Part shown: positions 16,774-25,425 of the stretch, piece by piece
Numbering within the stretch: the first letter of the stretch is position 1
Layout: every line of letters begins with the position of its first letter
Assembly (NCBI GenBank): GCA_051531935.1
Contig: JAOPTR010000007.1
Span: 310,001 to 374,000 of the forward strand
Length of the DNA stretch: 64,000 nucleotides
Source: OCS116 sp051531935
GTDB lineage: Bacteria; Pseudomonadota; Alphaproteobacteria; Rhizobiales; OSC116
Direction of reading: 5' to 3'
Made by a program: the position numbers and the translations under genes
Notes under the pieces: generated by a model
What the model saw: only the letters and a program-made list of their open reading frames with translations
Databases searched by the model: none
What the model was told of the DNA's origin: nothing

Positions 16774-17022
16774 ATGAATATTTCAATACTTAACCTACAC
16801 AGAAAAATAGATAAGGATGAGCTTGAAAAATTATTCACAAATTATGGCGTGGTTGATTCTTGTGAGGTTGTTCTAGATAAAACCACTGGGAAATCCAAAG
16901 GTTTTGGTTTTGTGGTGATGAATGATGAAATTCAAGCCAGTATTGCGGTCAAGGAATTGCATGGCAAAGTGATAAGTAATCAAAAAATAAGAGTTAAAAT
17001 TTCGGGTGAAGCAGCTTCATAA
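16774..17022 (+). CDS. Small RRM-domain RNA-binding protein
   Basis: 82-residue single RNA-recognition motif. RNP2 is ISILNLH at the N terminus and RNP1 is KSKGFGFVVM (about 41-50), the aromatic residues that stack on RNA. Residue spacing and length are those of cyanobacterial and proteobacterial Rbp proteins, often cold- or stress-linked. GGAGAG lies 6 nt before the ATG. The downstream LysR gene starts 38 bp later on the same strand. Target RNAs unknown. Confidence 0.9.
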   Translation: MNISILNLHRKIDKDELEKLFTNYGVVDSCEVVLDKTTGKSKGFGFVVMNDEIQASIAVKELHGKVISNQKIRVKISGEAAS

Positions 17023-17060
17023 AAGCAAGTTTCTGCATTTGAAAAATTAACACCGAAAGA

Positions 17061-17960
17061 ATGCGCATGTTTAACTGGGATGATCTGAAGTTTTTTCTGA
17101 CCCTGTGCCGCACAACAAAATTAGTGCGTGCTGCCGATACATTGCGCGTAGACCATACCACAGTTTCCAGACGGGTTGCTGCATTAGAATATTCATTAGG
17201 TGTGAAATTGGTCGAAAAAACCGAAACTGGTTTTGTACCGACAGAAGCAGGCGAAAAGCTAATTCCCATCGCAGAAGCTATGGAAAATTCGGCACTTTTT
17301 TTGCAGGAAGACATTGGCGGTGGCGGTAGCGAGCTTGGTGGCATTGTAAGAGTTGGCGCACCAGATGGCTTTGGTAGCTTTTTCTTAGCACCCAAATTAC
17401 CCAAATTAATCGCCAATCATTCAGGGTTGGAGATAGATCTTGTGGCTGTGCCACGTTACCTCAGCCTATCGCGGCGCGAGGCCGATTTATCTATCACCCT
17501 AAGCCGCCCCACAACAGGCAGGCTTTATGCCAAAAAACTGACAGATTATCATCTGCAACTTTTCGCATCTAAAGAATATTTAGAAAAGTCGGAGCCAATT
17601 AACAGACGAAGAGACCTTAAAAAGCATTCTCTGGTTGGTTATGTGGAAGACTTGATTTTTGCGCCAGAGCTTAAATATATGTCGGCTGTGGGCAAAGACC
17701 TAACTGCAAGCTTTCGCTCTACAAGCCTGGTTGCGCAAAGACAGGCGATATTGTCTGGTGCGGGCATAGGTGTTTTACCTCGCTTTGTGGCTTATGAAGA
17801 TTCAAGGTTGGTTCCTGTTTTGGAAACAGAATTCCAACTCACGAAGACCTTTTGGCTGTTGGTTCATGAAGACATTAGGAAACTTGCCAGAGTGCAAGAA
17901 ACCATGAAATTTATATCCGAAAGTGTCAAAGCCTCAAAAATTATGTTTTTGAGTGATTAA
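17061..17960 (+). CDS. LysR-family regulator
   Basis: 299 residues with an N-terminal HTH (WDDLKFFLTLCRTTKLVRAA, then VDHTTVSRRVAALE) and a LysR effector domain. Two ATGs six bases apart (17061 and 17067) could both serve; the first is preferred only because GAAAG precedes it. It follows the RRM gene by 38 bp and may be read from the same transcript. No divergent partner gene shows what it controls. Confidence 0.85.
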   Translation: MRMFNWDDLKFFLTLCRTTKLVRAADTLRVDHTTVSRRVAALEYSLGVKLVEKTETGFVPTEAGEKLIPIAEAMENSALFLQEDIGGGGSELGGIVRVGAPDGFGSFFLAPKLPKLIANHSGLEIDLVAVPRYLSLSRREADLSITLSRPTTGRLYAKKLTDYHLQLFASKEYLEKSEPINRRRDLKKHSLVGYVEDLIFAPELKYMSAVGKDLTASFRSTSLVAQRQAILSGAGIGVLPRFVAYEDSRLVPVLETEFQLTKTFWLLVHEDIRKLARVQETMKFISESVKASKIMFLSD

Positions 17961-18203
17961 ATATACAGGCTTATTCTAAGGAATGAGGCCAATATATGAA
18001 AAATTTCTAATTTATAAATTCATCCATCAATTTTATACGATTGACCGTGCTTTGCGGCATATGCCATTTGCTCTCAGGTTACGGTTGTAATGACAAGAAA
18101 TACCCTTTCATTCCAACAGTTTAAAAAATATAGGCCTATTTTCAAATGCTGGAGGGCGGATGTATTTTTCTCTAACCACGTTTACCAATAAAATTATATG
18201 TGT

Positions 18204-18230
18204 ATTTTTGCAGATTGATTGTGCAAAAAT
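18204..18230. promoter_or_regulatory. Perfect 9-9-9 inverted repeat, candidate operator of the liv/val run
   Basis: ATTTTTGCA, a 9-nt spacer, then TGCAAAAAT: arms are exact reverse complements. Half-site TGCAAAA recurs near 18296. It lies about 195 bp before the first gene of the run. A dimeric regulator site is likely; the regulator is not encoded in an obvious neighbour. Confidence 0.45.
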
Positions 18231-18284
18231 AGATATATTTGTGAATATTTGCATGTGCTAGTTTTCTTTTATTGGGTGGAGAAG

Positions 18285-18386
18285 ATGAGCCATTGCTGCA
18301 AAATGTCTAAAATTATAATTCAGTGCAGCAATATTCATCAGGTTAAAAGCATAAAAAAATCAATAATAACAAAATCTTGCTTTTAA
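18285..18386 (+). CDS. Possible Ile-rich, Cys-containing leader peptide ORF
   Basis: ATG with GGAG a few bases upstream opens 33 codons ending TAA at 18384-18386. Seven codons are Ile (runs of three and two) and four are Cys. A 6-bp hairpin follows, just ahead of the ribosome site of the branched-chain-type transporter gene. This resembles a translational attenuator, but local AT richness makes Ile codons common by chance. No homology recognised. Confidence 0.25.
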   Translation: MSHCCKMSKIIIQCSNIHQVKSIKKSIITKSCF

Positions 18387-18424
18387 TTATTATCTCACTG
18401 GTAAATGAGATTAGGGAGATTAGT

Positions 18425-19252
18425 TTGGATAAAAATACCAATGTGCTGTTGCAGGCACAGGATGTATCATTGCGGTTTGGCGGTGTGCACGCATTGTCTA
18501 ATGTAAGTTATGATATTTATGAGGGCGAGATATTTTCTATCATCGGCCCTAATGGCGCGGGTAAAACCTCTATGCTCAATTGCATATCTGGCCGCTATAC
18601 ACCGACATCTGGCGAAATATCTCTCGAAGGTAAATCACTTAAAGGTTATTCGGTAAATGACCGCGCTGGCCTCGGTATTGGTCGTACTTTTCAAAATTTA
18701 GCTTTGTTTGGCCACATGAGTGTTTTGGATAACATCATGGTAGGTAGGCATCATCAGCTTAAAAATAATTTCATGAACGGCATGCTTTATTGGGCTGGTG
18801 GCGCACAAAAAGAAGAAGTGCTCGAGCGTCGCAAGGTCGAAGACATCATCGACTTTTTAGAAATTCAGCATGTGCGCAATAAACCCGCAGGTGAACTATC
18901 TTATGGTTTGCGTAAACGTGTAGAGCTAGCGCGTGCCGTAGCTCAAAGCCCTAAAATCATTCTACTAGATGAGCCAATGGCAGGCATGAATTTAGAAGAA
19001 AAAGAAGATATGGCACGCTATATCATCGACCTAAATAAAGAATTAAACATGACAATTGTGATGATTGAGCATGATATGGGCGTTGTGATTGATATATCCG
19101 ACCGTGTGATGGTGCTCGATTTTGGCCGCCAAATTGCACTCGGCCTGCCCGAAGAAGTGATGCAGAATGAACATGTGAAAAAAGCCTATTTGGGCGAAGA
19201 AGATGATTTCATCCGCGAGTTAGAAGAAGATGACGCGGAGGTGATGCTATGA
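18425..19252 (+). CDS. Branched-chain-type ABC transporter ATPase (LivG family)
   Basis: 275-residue cytoplasmic ATPase. Walker A is GPNGAGKTS, signature LSYGLRKRVELARAVA and Walker B IILLDEPMAGMNLEE. The length and the BCA_ABC_TP_C tail place it in the LivG family. The start is read as TTG at 18425 with a strong AGGGAG 6 nt upstream; the ATG at 18377 would add 16 hydrophobic residues with no ribosome site. It overlaps the following AMP-ligase gene by 4 bp. Substrate is not shown by sequence; in this gene arrangement the transporter is probably for an acid that is then CoA-activated. Confidence 0.88.
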   Translation: MDKNTNVLLQAQDVSLRFGGVHALSNVSYDIYEGEIFSIIGPNGAGKTSMLNCISGRYTPTSGEISLEGKSLKGYSVNDRAGLGIGRTFQNLALFGHMSVLDNIMVGRHHQLKNNFMNGMLYWAGGAQKEEVLERRKVEDIIDFLEIQHVRNKPAGELSYGLRKRVELARAVAQSPKIILLDEPMAGMNLEEKEDMARYIIDLNKELNMTIVMIEHDMGVVIDISDRVMVLDFGRQIALGLPEEVMQNEHVKKAYLGEEDDFIRELEEDDAEVML

Positions 19253-21219
19253 ACAAAATTGAAAACCTAGACCCCAATACAGACACTAACAATTTTAACC
19301 GCATGAATATGTGGCCAGAAAAAGTTGATGGTTTGTTGGATATATCGAACCTTGAAAGCCTGCCTGCTGTGCTGCTGCACAATATGAACCATCATGGTAA
19401 TGAAACTGCCATGCGCGAAAAAGAATTTGGCATTTGGCAAAGCTACACTTGGGAAGATTACTATACCCATGTGCGTAATATTGGCTTGGCCTTAGCCGAT
19501 TTTGGTTTTGAAAAAGGCGATATTGTAGGCATTATTGGTGATAACCGCCCTGTGTGGATTTGGTCTGAAATTGCTTGCCAAGCCAACAGAGGTATGAGCT
19601 TGGGCATCTATCGCGATGCACTAGAAGATGAAATCGCCTATTTGATAGATTATGCAAAACCTAAATTTATCTTTGCCGAAGACGAAGAGCAAGTTGATAA
19701 ATTTCTAAACCTTGGCGATCGCATTCCCTCAGTTCAAAAAATTATTTATGCCGATCCACGCGGTATGCGAAAATATGACGATGAGCGCCTTATAAGCCTT
19801 GCTGATTTTGAAGAAATTGGCCGCAAAATTCAAGCCAATGACAATGGCGTATTTAGACGTTTGCTGAAAAAAGTTAAAGGCAGTGACATTGCAATTTTAT
19901 GTGCAACTTCAGGCACAACAGGCAACCCAAAACTAACCATGATTAGCCATAAATCATTGCTGCATCATTGCGTAAGCTATTTGCAAGCCGACCCTAAAAA
20001 TAGTGACGATGAATATGTTTCGACCTTGCCGTTAAGTTGGATTATGGAACAAATTTATGCGGTTGGTTGGTCGTTATTGGCACGGATGAAAGTAAACTTT
20101 GTCGAAGAAGCCGAAACCATGATGAGCGATTTGCGTGAAATTGGCCCCACCTTTGTTTTATTTGCCCCGCGCCTATGGGAGCAAATTGCAGGCGATGTAC
20201 GCGCACAGATAATGGATGCCGATAAATTTAAGCAATATATGTATAAATTGGGCATGGATATGGGCTTAAAAGCTGTCGATGATGGCACCAAATCCACTTT
20301 GGCACATTACTTACTATTCCGCGCTTTAAAGGATAGTTTAGGTTTAAGCCATGTCACATCTGCCGCCACTGGTGGCGCAGCATTAGGGCCCGATACATTT
20401 AAGTTTTTCTTGGCAATGGGTGTGCCTTTGCGTCAACTTTATGGCCAAACCGAAAGCCTTGGTGCCTATACTTTACACGAAACCAATGATGTGGATTATG
20501 ACAGTGTTGGCCATGGGTTTAACAATGTCGAAATGGTGATTGATGAGCCAGACAAAGAAGGCATTGGTGAAGTTGTGGTGCGCCACGACAATATGATGGA
20601 CGGTTATTATTTAAATGAAGAGGCAACAAAAGAAGCCTTTACTGAGAATAATTGGATGCGCACTGGCGATGCTGGCTATTATAACAAAGCTGGGCATTTG
20701 GTTATTATTGACCGTATTTCAGATCTGGCAAGCACCAGCCAAGATATTCGTTTTTCACCTGCTTATATTGAGAATAAGCTTAAATTCTCGGCTTATGTTG
20801 CCGAAGCGGTGATATTGGGTTCTGGGCAGGATTATCTAACCGCCATGATCTGTATTCGCTTCCCAATTGTTTCCAAATGGGCAGAGAAAAACCGCATTAA
20901 TTTCACCACTTATACCGATCTTTCAGCACGGCCAGAAATTTATGAAATGTTGCGTAAAGAGGTCGAGATGGTCAATAAAACTCTGCCAGATGCGCAAAAA
21001 ATCAAGAAATTTATTTTGCTCTATAAAGCACTGGATGCTGATGATGGCGAGCTCACTCGCACTCTAAAAGTGCGTCGTAAGGTGATTAATCAAAAATATG
21101 CGGACATCATCGAAACGCTGTATTCGGACAATGACAAAATTGACATTGATACAGTGATTCACTTTCAAGACGGTGGCAAACAGCGCATTCAAACCACTGT
21201 TAAAGTTGAAAAAATTTAA
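19249..21219 (+). CDS. AMP-dependent acyl-CoA synthetase, long-chain type
   Basis: 656-residue enzyme that would adenylate a carboxylic acid and transfer it to CoA. The phosphate-binding loop CATSGTTGNPKLTMIS (about 222-237), LYGQTESLG and the TGDAGYYNKAGHLVIIDR hinge region are all intact. Length and layout match the long-chain/bubblegum-type ligases (PF00501 with PF23562-like C end) rather than acetate ligases. It is translationally coupled to the LivG-type ATPase before it and sits 14 bp before the permease gene. Placement of a ligase inside a liv-type operon suggests vectorial activation of the imported acid (inference). Confidence 0.88.
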   Translation: MNKIENLDPNTDTNNFNRMNMWPEKVDGLLDISNLESLPAVLLHNMNHHGNETAMREKEFGIWQSYTWEDYYTHVRNIGLALADFGFEKGDIVGIIGDNRPVWIWSEIACQANRGMSLGIYRDALEDEIAYLIDYAKPKFIFAEDEEQVDKFLNLGDRIPSVQKIIYADPRGMRKYDDERLISLADFEEIGRKIQANDNGVFRRLLKKVKGSDIAILCATSGTTGNPKLTMISHKSLLHHCVSYLQADPKNSDDEYVSTLPLSWIMEQIYAVGWSLLARMKVNFVEEAETMMSDLREIGPTFVLFAPRLWEQIAGDVRAQIMDADKFKQYMYKLGMDMGLKAVDDGTKSTLAHYLLFRALKDSLGLSHVTSAATGGAALGPDTFKFFLAMGVPLRQLYGQTESLGAYTLHETNDVDYDSVGHGFNNVEMVIDEPDKEGIGEVVVRHDNMMDGYYLNEEATKEAFTENNWMRTGDAGYYNKAGHLVIIDRISDLASTSQDIRFSPAYIENKLKFSAYVAEAVILGSGQDYLTAMICIRFPIVSKWAEKNRINFTTYTDLSARPEIYEMLRKEVEMVNKTLPDAQKIKKFILLYKALDADDGELTRTLKVRRKVINQKYADIIETLYSDNDKIDIDTVIHFQDGGKQRIQTTVKVEKI

Positions 21220-21233
21220 AGGGAGGGCATAAT

Positions 21234-22127
21234 ATGAATTGGGATTTATTATTTCAACTGCTTATAAATGGCGTGATTGTTGGCCTATTATACGGTGTTG
21301 TGGCTATGTGTTTTGTGCTGATTTACAAATCAACACAAGTGGTTAACTTTGCCCAAGGCGAGTTCTTATTATTAGGCGCTTGGGTTTGCCTGTATTTCCT
21401 TGTCGAATATGAACTGCCATTTTGGATAGGCTTTTTACTGACAATGGGCTTTATGGCGGTGTTTGGCGTTGTTGTGCAAATGATAATTTTGCGGCCACTC
21501 ATTGGCGAGCCGATCATTTCCATCATCATGGTGACCATTGGTTTCTCTAGTTTTATGCAATCTCTAATGAGCTGGATTTTTGGCAATAGCGCTGTGAGCT
21601 TCCCTAAAATATTTGAGGTGGAAGTTGTAAATATTGGCGGGTTAAACGTCGAGACCGCCTATTTAATGTCAATCGGAATGTCGATTGCCATTATGATTAT
21701 ATTCTTTTTATTCTTCCGCTTTTCACGCTTTGGTTTGGCAATGCGAGCGACGGCTTATAACCAACAAATCGCGCAATCATTGGGCATATCTATCAAGCAA
21801 GTGTTTATGATGGCATGGGCAATCTCGGCAGTGGTTTCGGCTGTTGCGGGCATTATCATTGGTATGGTTTCGGCTGTTTCAACCGCGCTTTCCTTCATCG
21901 GTATTAAAGTGTTCCCCGCGGTTATTGTGGGCGGCATGGATAGCATTGTTGGCGGTGTTATTGGCGGTGTGATAATTGGCGTGTTAGAAAATTTAGCCGA
22001 ATTTATCGACGGACAATATTTGCACATTGGTAATATGTACCAAATCGCACCATTTTATATTTTGATCGTGATCTTAATGATCAAACCATACGGCTTGTTT
22101 GGCACGCCAGACATTGAAAGGGTTTAA
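21234..22127 (+). CDS. Branched-chain-type ABC permease (LivH family)
   Basis: 297-residue inner-membrane permease with about 8 hydrophobic spans. LivH landmarks are LLYGVVAMCFVLIYKSTQVVNFAQGE near the N terminus (split here only as a family marker), GLAMRATAYNQQIAQSLGI and the repeated glycine-rich stretch GGMDSIVGGVIGGVIIG. GGGAGG precedes the ATG. It is separated from the LivM gene by 2 bp. Partner of the next permease. Confidence 0.9.
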   Translation: MNWDLLFQLLINGVIVGLLYGVVAMCFVLIYKSTQVVNFAQGEFLLLGAWVCLYFLVEYELPFWIGFLLTMGFMAVFGVVVQMIILRPLIGEPIISIIMVTIGFSSFMQSLMSWIFGNSAVSFPKIFEVEVVNIGGLNVETAYLMSIGMSIAIMIIFFLFFRFSRFGLAMRATAYNQQIAQSLGISIKQVFMMAWAISAVVSAVAGIIIGMVSAVSTALSFIGIKVFPAVIVGGMDSIVGGVIGGVIIGVLENLAEFIDGQYLHIGNMYQIAPFYILIVILMIKPYGLFGTPDIERV

Positions 22128-22129
22128 TT

Positions 22130-23188
22130 ATGGCGGGTATTTCTTCTCCACGCCCCTGCGGTGATTACCGCACGAGCTATAAATCGGATATGACGATTTT
22201 TCCTTCGAGAAATTCATTATATGCCGCACTCATTGGGTTGTTCTTATTGCTGGCTTTCCCCATGTTTGGCAATGACTATCATCTAAGTTTGCTCATCCAA
22301 ATTGGCTATTACAGCATTGCTGCCATTGGGCTGAATATATTGGTTGGTTTTACAGGGCAAATTAGCCTTGGCCATGGTGCGTTTTTTGGTTTTGGCGCTA
22401 TTTTCAGTGCTTATCTAAACAACGCTACAGGCATTCCCGTATTTTTCACCATTCCATTAGCGGGTTTTGCAACCGCAGCCGTTGGCCTATTGTTCGGCAT
22501 TCCTGCCGCGCGGATTAAGGGCTTGTATTTGGCAATCGCAACATTGGCATCGCAATTTATTTTGGAAGATTTCTACGCCCGTGCCAACTGGTTCTCAGGC
22601 GGTTCATCAGGCTCATTGGCCGAAATTGTAAACTTTTTTGGCATTGATTTAGACACTGACCAAAAATATTTCTACCTCGTACTGTTTTGGCTAGTAATCG
22701 CTTTGATTGCTGCTGCTAATTTAATACGCACAAAAGATGGCCGTGCATTGGTCGCGGTGCGTGATCATTATCTATCAGCCGAAATTATGGGCATTAATCT
22801 CACCAAGTACCGCATTTTGTCATTTGGTATCTCAAGCGCCTTTGCAGGCATTGGTGGCGCATTATATGGTCATTATCTTGGCTTTGTATCGGTCGAAGGC
22901 TTTACGCTTGGTCTGTCTATCTCATTTTTAGCGATGATTATCATTGGTGGTTTGGGTTCTGTTATGGGCTCGGTTATGGGCGCTATATTCATTACATTAT
23001 TGCCAGAGTTTACCGAAATCATGGCCGACATTGTGCTGCCAGAATCCATCGCCGATGGCAAAGCCTATGTCAAAGAAATGAGCGTAGGCGCTGCCATCAT
23101 ACTATTTCTAATCTTTGAGCCAGAAGGTTTGGCGCATAGATGGAAACTCATTAAAGCTTATTGGAAGCTTTATCCATTTTCTTACTGA
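22130..23188 (+). CDS. Branched-chain-type ABC permease (LivM family)
   Basis: 352-residue inner-membrane permease. After an unusual 25-residue hydrophilic N terminus (PCGDYRTSYKSDMTIF) come about 8-9 hydrophobic spans with LivM marks: GLNILVGFTGQISLGHGAFF, VRDHYLSAEIMGINLTKYR and GGLGSVMGSVMGA. The extended N terminus seems to mark the LivM subgroup that travels with acyl-CoA-ligase genes; that is from memory of the family and not provable here. Only 2 bp separate it from the LivH gene. Confidence 0.88.
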   Translation: MAGISSPRPCGDYRTSYKSDMTIFPSRNSLYAALIGLFLLLAFPMFGNDYHLSLLIQIGYYSIAAIGLNILVGFTGQISLGHGAFFGFGAIFSAYLNNATGIPVFFTIPLAGFATAAVGLLFGIPAARIKGLYLAIATLASQFILEDFYARANWFSGGSSGSLAEIVNFFGIDLDTDQKYFYLVLFWLVIALIAAANLIRTKDGRALVAVRDHYLSAEIMGINLTKYRILSFGISSAFAGIGGALYGHYLGFVSVEGFTLGLSISFLAMIIIGGLGSVMGSVMGAIFITLLPEFTEIMADIVLPESIADGKAYVKEMSVGAAIILFLIFEPEGLAHRWKLIKAYWKLYPFSY

Positions 23189-23240
23189 CGTTGAGGGATG
23201 TTGCTAAGAAATAATAAGACTAAACTAAAAGGGAGAAATT

Positions 23241-24467
23241 ATGTTAAAATCACTAAAAATCACACTCGCTGTAGGCGCTTTGTTAAGCAGTACAGCCGTA
23301 CATGCCGATAGCATATTGGTTGGCCAATTGGTCGATTATACAGGCCCAACAGCCTTTGTTGGCAGAACTTATGGCCCAGGCATTAAAGATGCGATTGCCT
23401 ATATTAACGCCAATGGCGGTATTGACGGCACAACCATCGAGCTTGATCAAATTGACTATGCTTATAAAGTGCCACAAGCTATTGCTGCATATAAAAAGTG
23501 GAAATCTCGCGGTATGGTGGCCTTGCAAGGTTGGGGAACAGGCGATACTGAAGCGCTGATTTCATTTGTTGCACGGGATGAAATTCCTGTTTGGTCAGCT
23601 TCTTATTCGGGCCATTTAACTGACCCAACAAAGCTAAACCCAAATACTAAAAAAGCAGCTCCATATAACTATTTCTATGGCCCATCATATTCAGATGGTT
23701 GCCGTGCTATGGTACAATGGGCGGCCGCTGATGCCAAAGAAGCTGGCAACGAAAACCCTGTATTTGTATATACTGGCGATAACCATCCATACCCGAATGC
23801 ACCAAAAGAAGCTTGTAACGCCTATGCAGGTGAACTTGGCTTTAAAGTGCTAGACCCAATTGTTGTGCCAATGAAACCAGGTGATTTTAAAGCACAATGT
23901 TTGACCATTAAAGAATCTGGCGCAAATTATGCCTTTATCGGCAACTTGGGTGGTTCGGTGGTTTCATTGTTGAAATCATGTAAAACAGTGGGCACAGATG
24001 TAAGTTACATGGCTAACATTTGGGGTGGCGATTATAAAACCATCGCAGCATCAGAAGCGGTCGATTATATCTTCCCATCTGCTTCACCATTCTGGGGTGC
24101 TGATGTACCAGGTATGAAATTGGTAAACGCAATTGCCGACCTTTCAGGCGCAGCCGATGGCGACAAACCAACTCATCATTATATCCGTGGTATTTGTAGT
24201 ACATATTACATGAAAGAAGCTATGGAATGGGCGAAAGCCAATGGTGGCATTACAGGTCCTAACATCAAAAAAGGTATGGAAACCAAAAAAGATTGGGTTC
24301 CTACTGGTCTAGAAGGTGTTTGTATGCCTTCAACTTGGACAGAGACTGACCATCGCGGAACAACAGTTGTATCTGTAAACCGTGGCTCATTTATTGATGG
24401 TAAAGTGGTTATCGAACTTCTAGAAACTGTGTCATTGCCACGTCGTGATGATTGGATTGGTTACTAG
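23241..24467 (+). CDS. Branched-chain-type ABC substrate-binding protein (LivK-like)
   Basis: 408-residue periplasmic receptor with a signal peptide (likely cleavage after Ala22, VHA/DS) and a type I periplasmic fold (Peripla_BP_6): VGQLVDYTGPTAFVGRTYG at the start of the mature chain and YVYTGDNHPY-like hinge segments. It is longer than amino-acid LivK/LivJ (about 345 mature residues) and has several Cys residues, so a ligand other than Leu/Ile/Val is plausible. RBS GGGAG. The gene is followed by a perfect GAAA-loop hairpin. Confidence 0.85.
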   Translation: MLKSLKITLAVGALLSSTAVHADSILVGQLVDYTGPTAFVGRTYGPGIKDAIAYINANGGIDGTTIELDQIDYAYKVPQAIAAYKKWKSRGMVALQGWGTGDTEALISFVARDEIPVWSASYSGHLTDPTKLNPNTKKAAPYNYFYGPSYSDGCRAMVQWAAADAKEAGNENPVFVYTGDNHPYPNAPKEACNAYAGELGFKVLDPIVVPMKPGDFKAQCLTIKESGANYAFIGNLGGSVVSLLKSCKTVGTDVSYMANIWGGDYKTIAASEAVDYIFPSASPFWGADVPGMKLVNAIADLSGAADGDKPTHHYIRGICSTYYMKEAMEWAKANGGITGPNIKKGMETKKDWVPTGLEGVCMPSTWTETDHRGTTVVSVNRGSFIDGKVVIELLETVSLPRRDDWIGY

Positions 24468-24506
24468 TATTTAGGTACTGGTAAAAAACAATTGAAAGAC
24501 ATTATT

Positions 24507-24532
24507 GAGTGTGAAAAGAAATTTTCACACTC
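24507..24532 (+). promoter_or_regulatory. Perfect GAAA-tetraloop hairpin after the LivK-like gene
   Basis: GAGTGTGAAAA, loop GAAA, TTTTCACACTC: an 11-bp perfect stem with a stable GNRA loop, 40 bp after the binding-protein stop and 42 bp before the LivF-type start. There is no U tract, so an mRNA-stabilising or processing role is more likely than termination. Confidence 0.7.
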
Positions 24533-24574
24533 GCCAATAGAATTAGAAATTTGACTGACAATAGGATGATTGAA

Positions 24575-25414
24575 ATGGCAGAAGCTGCTCAAAAAATAAA
24601 TGCAAAAACTGACGCTGATTATATTTTATCGGTCAATAATATCGAAGTTGTATATAGCGAAGTTATCTTGGTTTTACGTGGGTTAAGCCTTAATGTTGAA
24701 CGCGGTAAAATTACGGCTTTATTGGGCGCAAATGGCGCAGGTAAATCTACAACATTAAAAGCAATCTCTGGTTTATTAAATACCGAAGATGGCGAAGTTT
24801 CACGCGGAAATATACATTTTGAAGGCGAAAATATTGCAGGCATTAGCCCCGATAAAGTGGTGCGTAAAGGCGTGTTCCAAGTGATGGAAGGCCGCGGCAT
24901 TGTGCAAGATATGACAGTTTTAGAAAATTTGAAATTGGGCGCATTCACCCGCAAGAATTTTAATATGAATGATGAAATTGAAAAGGTGTTTCATTTCTTC
25001 CCCCGCCTAAAAGAGCGGACAATTACAGGCGGCGCGGCAGGTTATTTGTCGGGTGGCGAGCAACAAATGCTAGCCATTGGTCGTGCTTTAATGGCTAAAC
25101 CTAAACTAATTTTAATGGATGAGCCATCCATGGGTCTGTCACCATTATTGGTAAAAGAAGTTTTTGGCATCATTAAGCGTATGAATGAAGAATTGGGAAT
25201 TTCAATTCTTTTGGTCGAGCAAAATGCCAATATGGCACTCAATGCAGCAGATTTTGGCTATATTATGGAAAACGGCAAAATTGTATTGGATGGCACAGCC
25301 GAAGAGCTTAAAAACAATGAAGATGTAAAAGAATTTTACTTAGGCGGCGGCGGTGAAGAGCGCAAAAGCTTTAAGGACATTAAATCATTTAAACGCCGTA
25401 AGCGTTGGTTATAA
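24575..25414 (+). CDS. Branched-chain-type ABC transporter ATPase (LivF family)
   Basis: 279-residue second ATPase of the importer. Walker A is GANGAGKST, signature LSGGEQQMLAIGRALM, Walker B LILMDEPSMGLSP and the switch His is replaced by the usual Q/N-rich VEQNANMAL. The ATG at 24575 is chosen because AGGA lies 8 nt upstream. A TTG at 24551 and an ATG at 24566 are poorer starts. The tail after the ABC core is short and basic (SFKRRKRWL). It is followed 11 bp later by the PaaK-like gene. Confidence 0.9.
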   Translation: MAEAAQKINAKTDADYILSVNNIEVVYSEVILVLRGLSLNVERGKITALLGANGAGKSTTLKAISGLLNTEDGEVSRGNIHFEGENIAGISPDKVVRKGVFQVMEGRGIVQDMTVLENLKLGAFTRKNFNMNDEIEKVFHFFPRLKERTITGGAAGYLSGGEQQMLAIGRALMAKPKLILMDEPSMGLSPLLVKEVFGIIKRMNEELGISILLVEQNANMALNAADFGYIMENGKIVLDGTAEELKNNEDVKEFYLGGGGEERKSFKDIKSFKRRKRWL

Positions 25415-25425
25415 GCGAGCATATA

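Larger units (their letters stand above)
17961..18424. other. 464-bp leader region before the liv-type operon
   Basis: No established gene. It contains a perfect 9-bp inverted repeat (18204-18230), a possible 33-codon ORF (18285-18386) and a short hairpin (18392-18411) abutting the ribosome site of the first transporter gene. The length and structure fit the regulatory region of the long downstream run. Confidence 0.5.
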
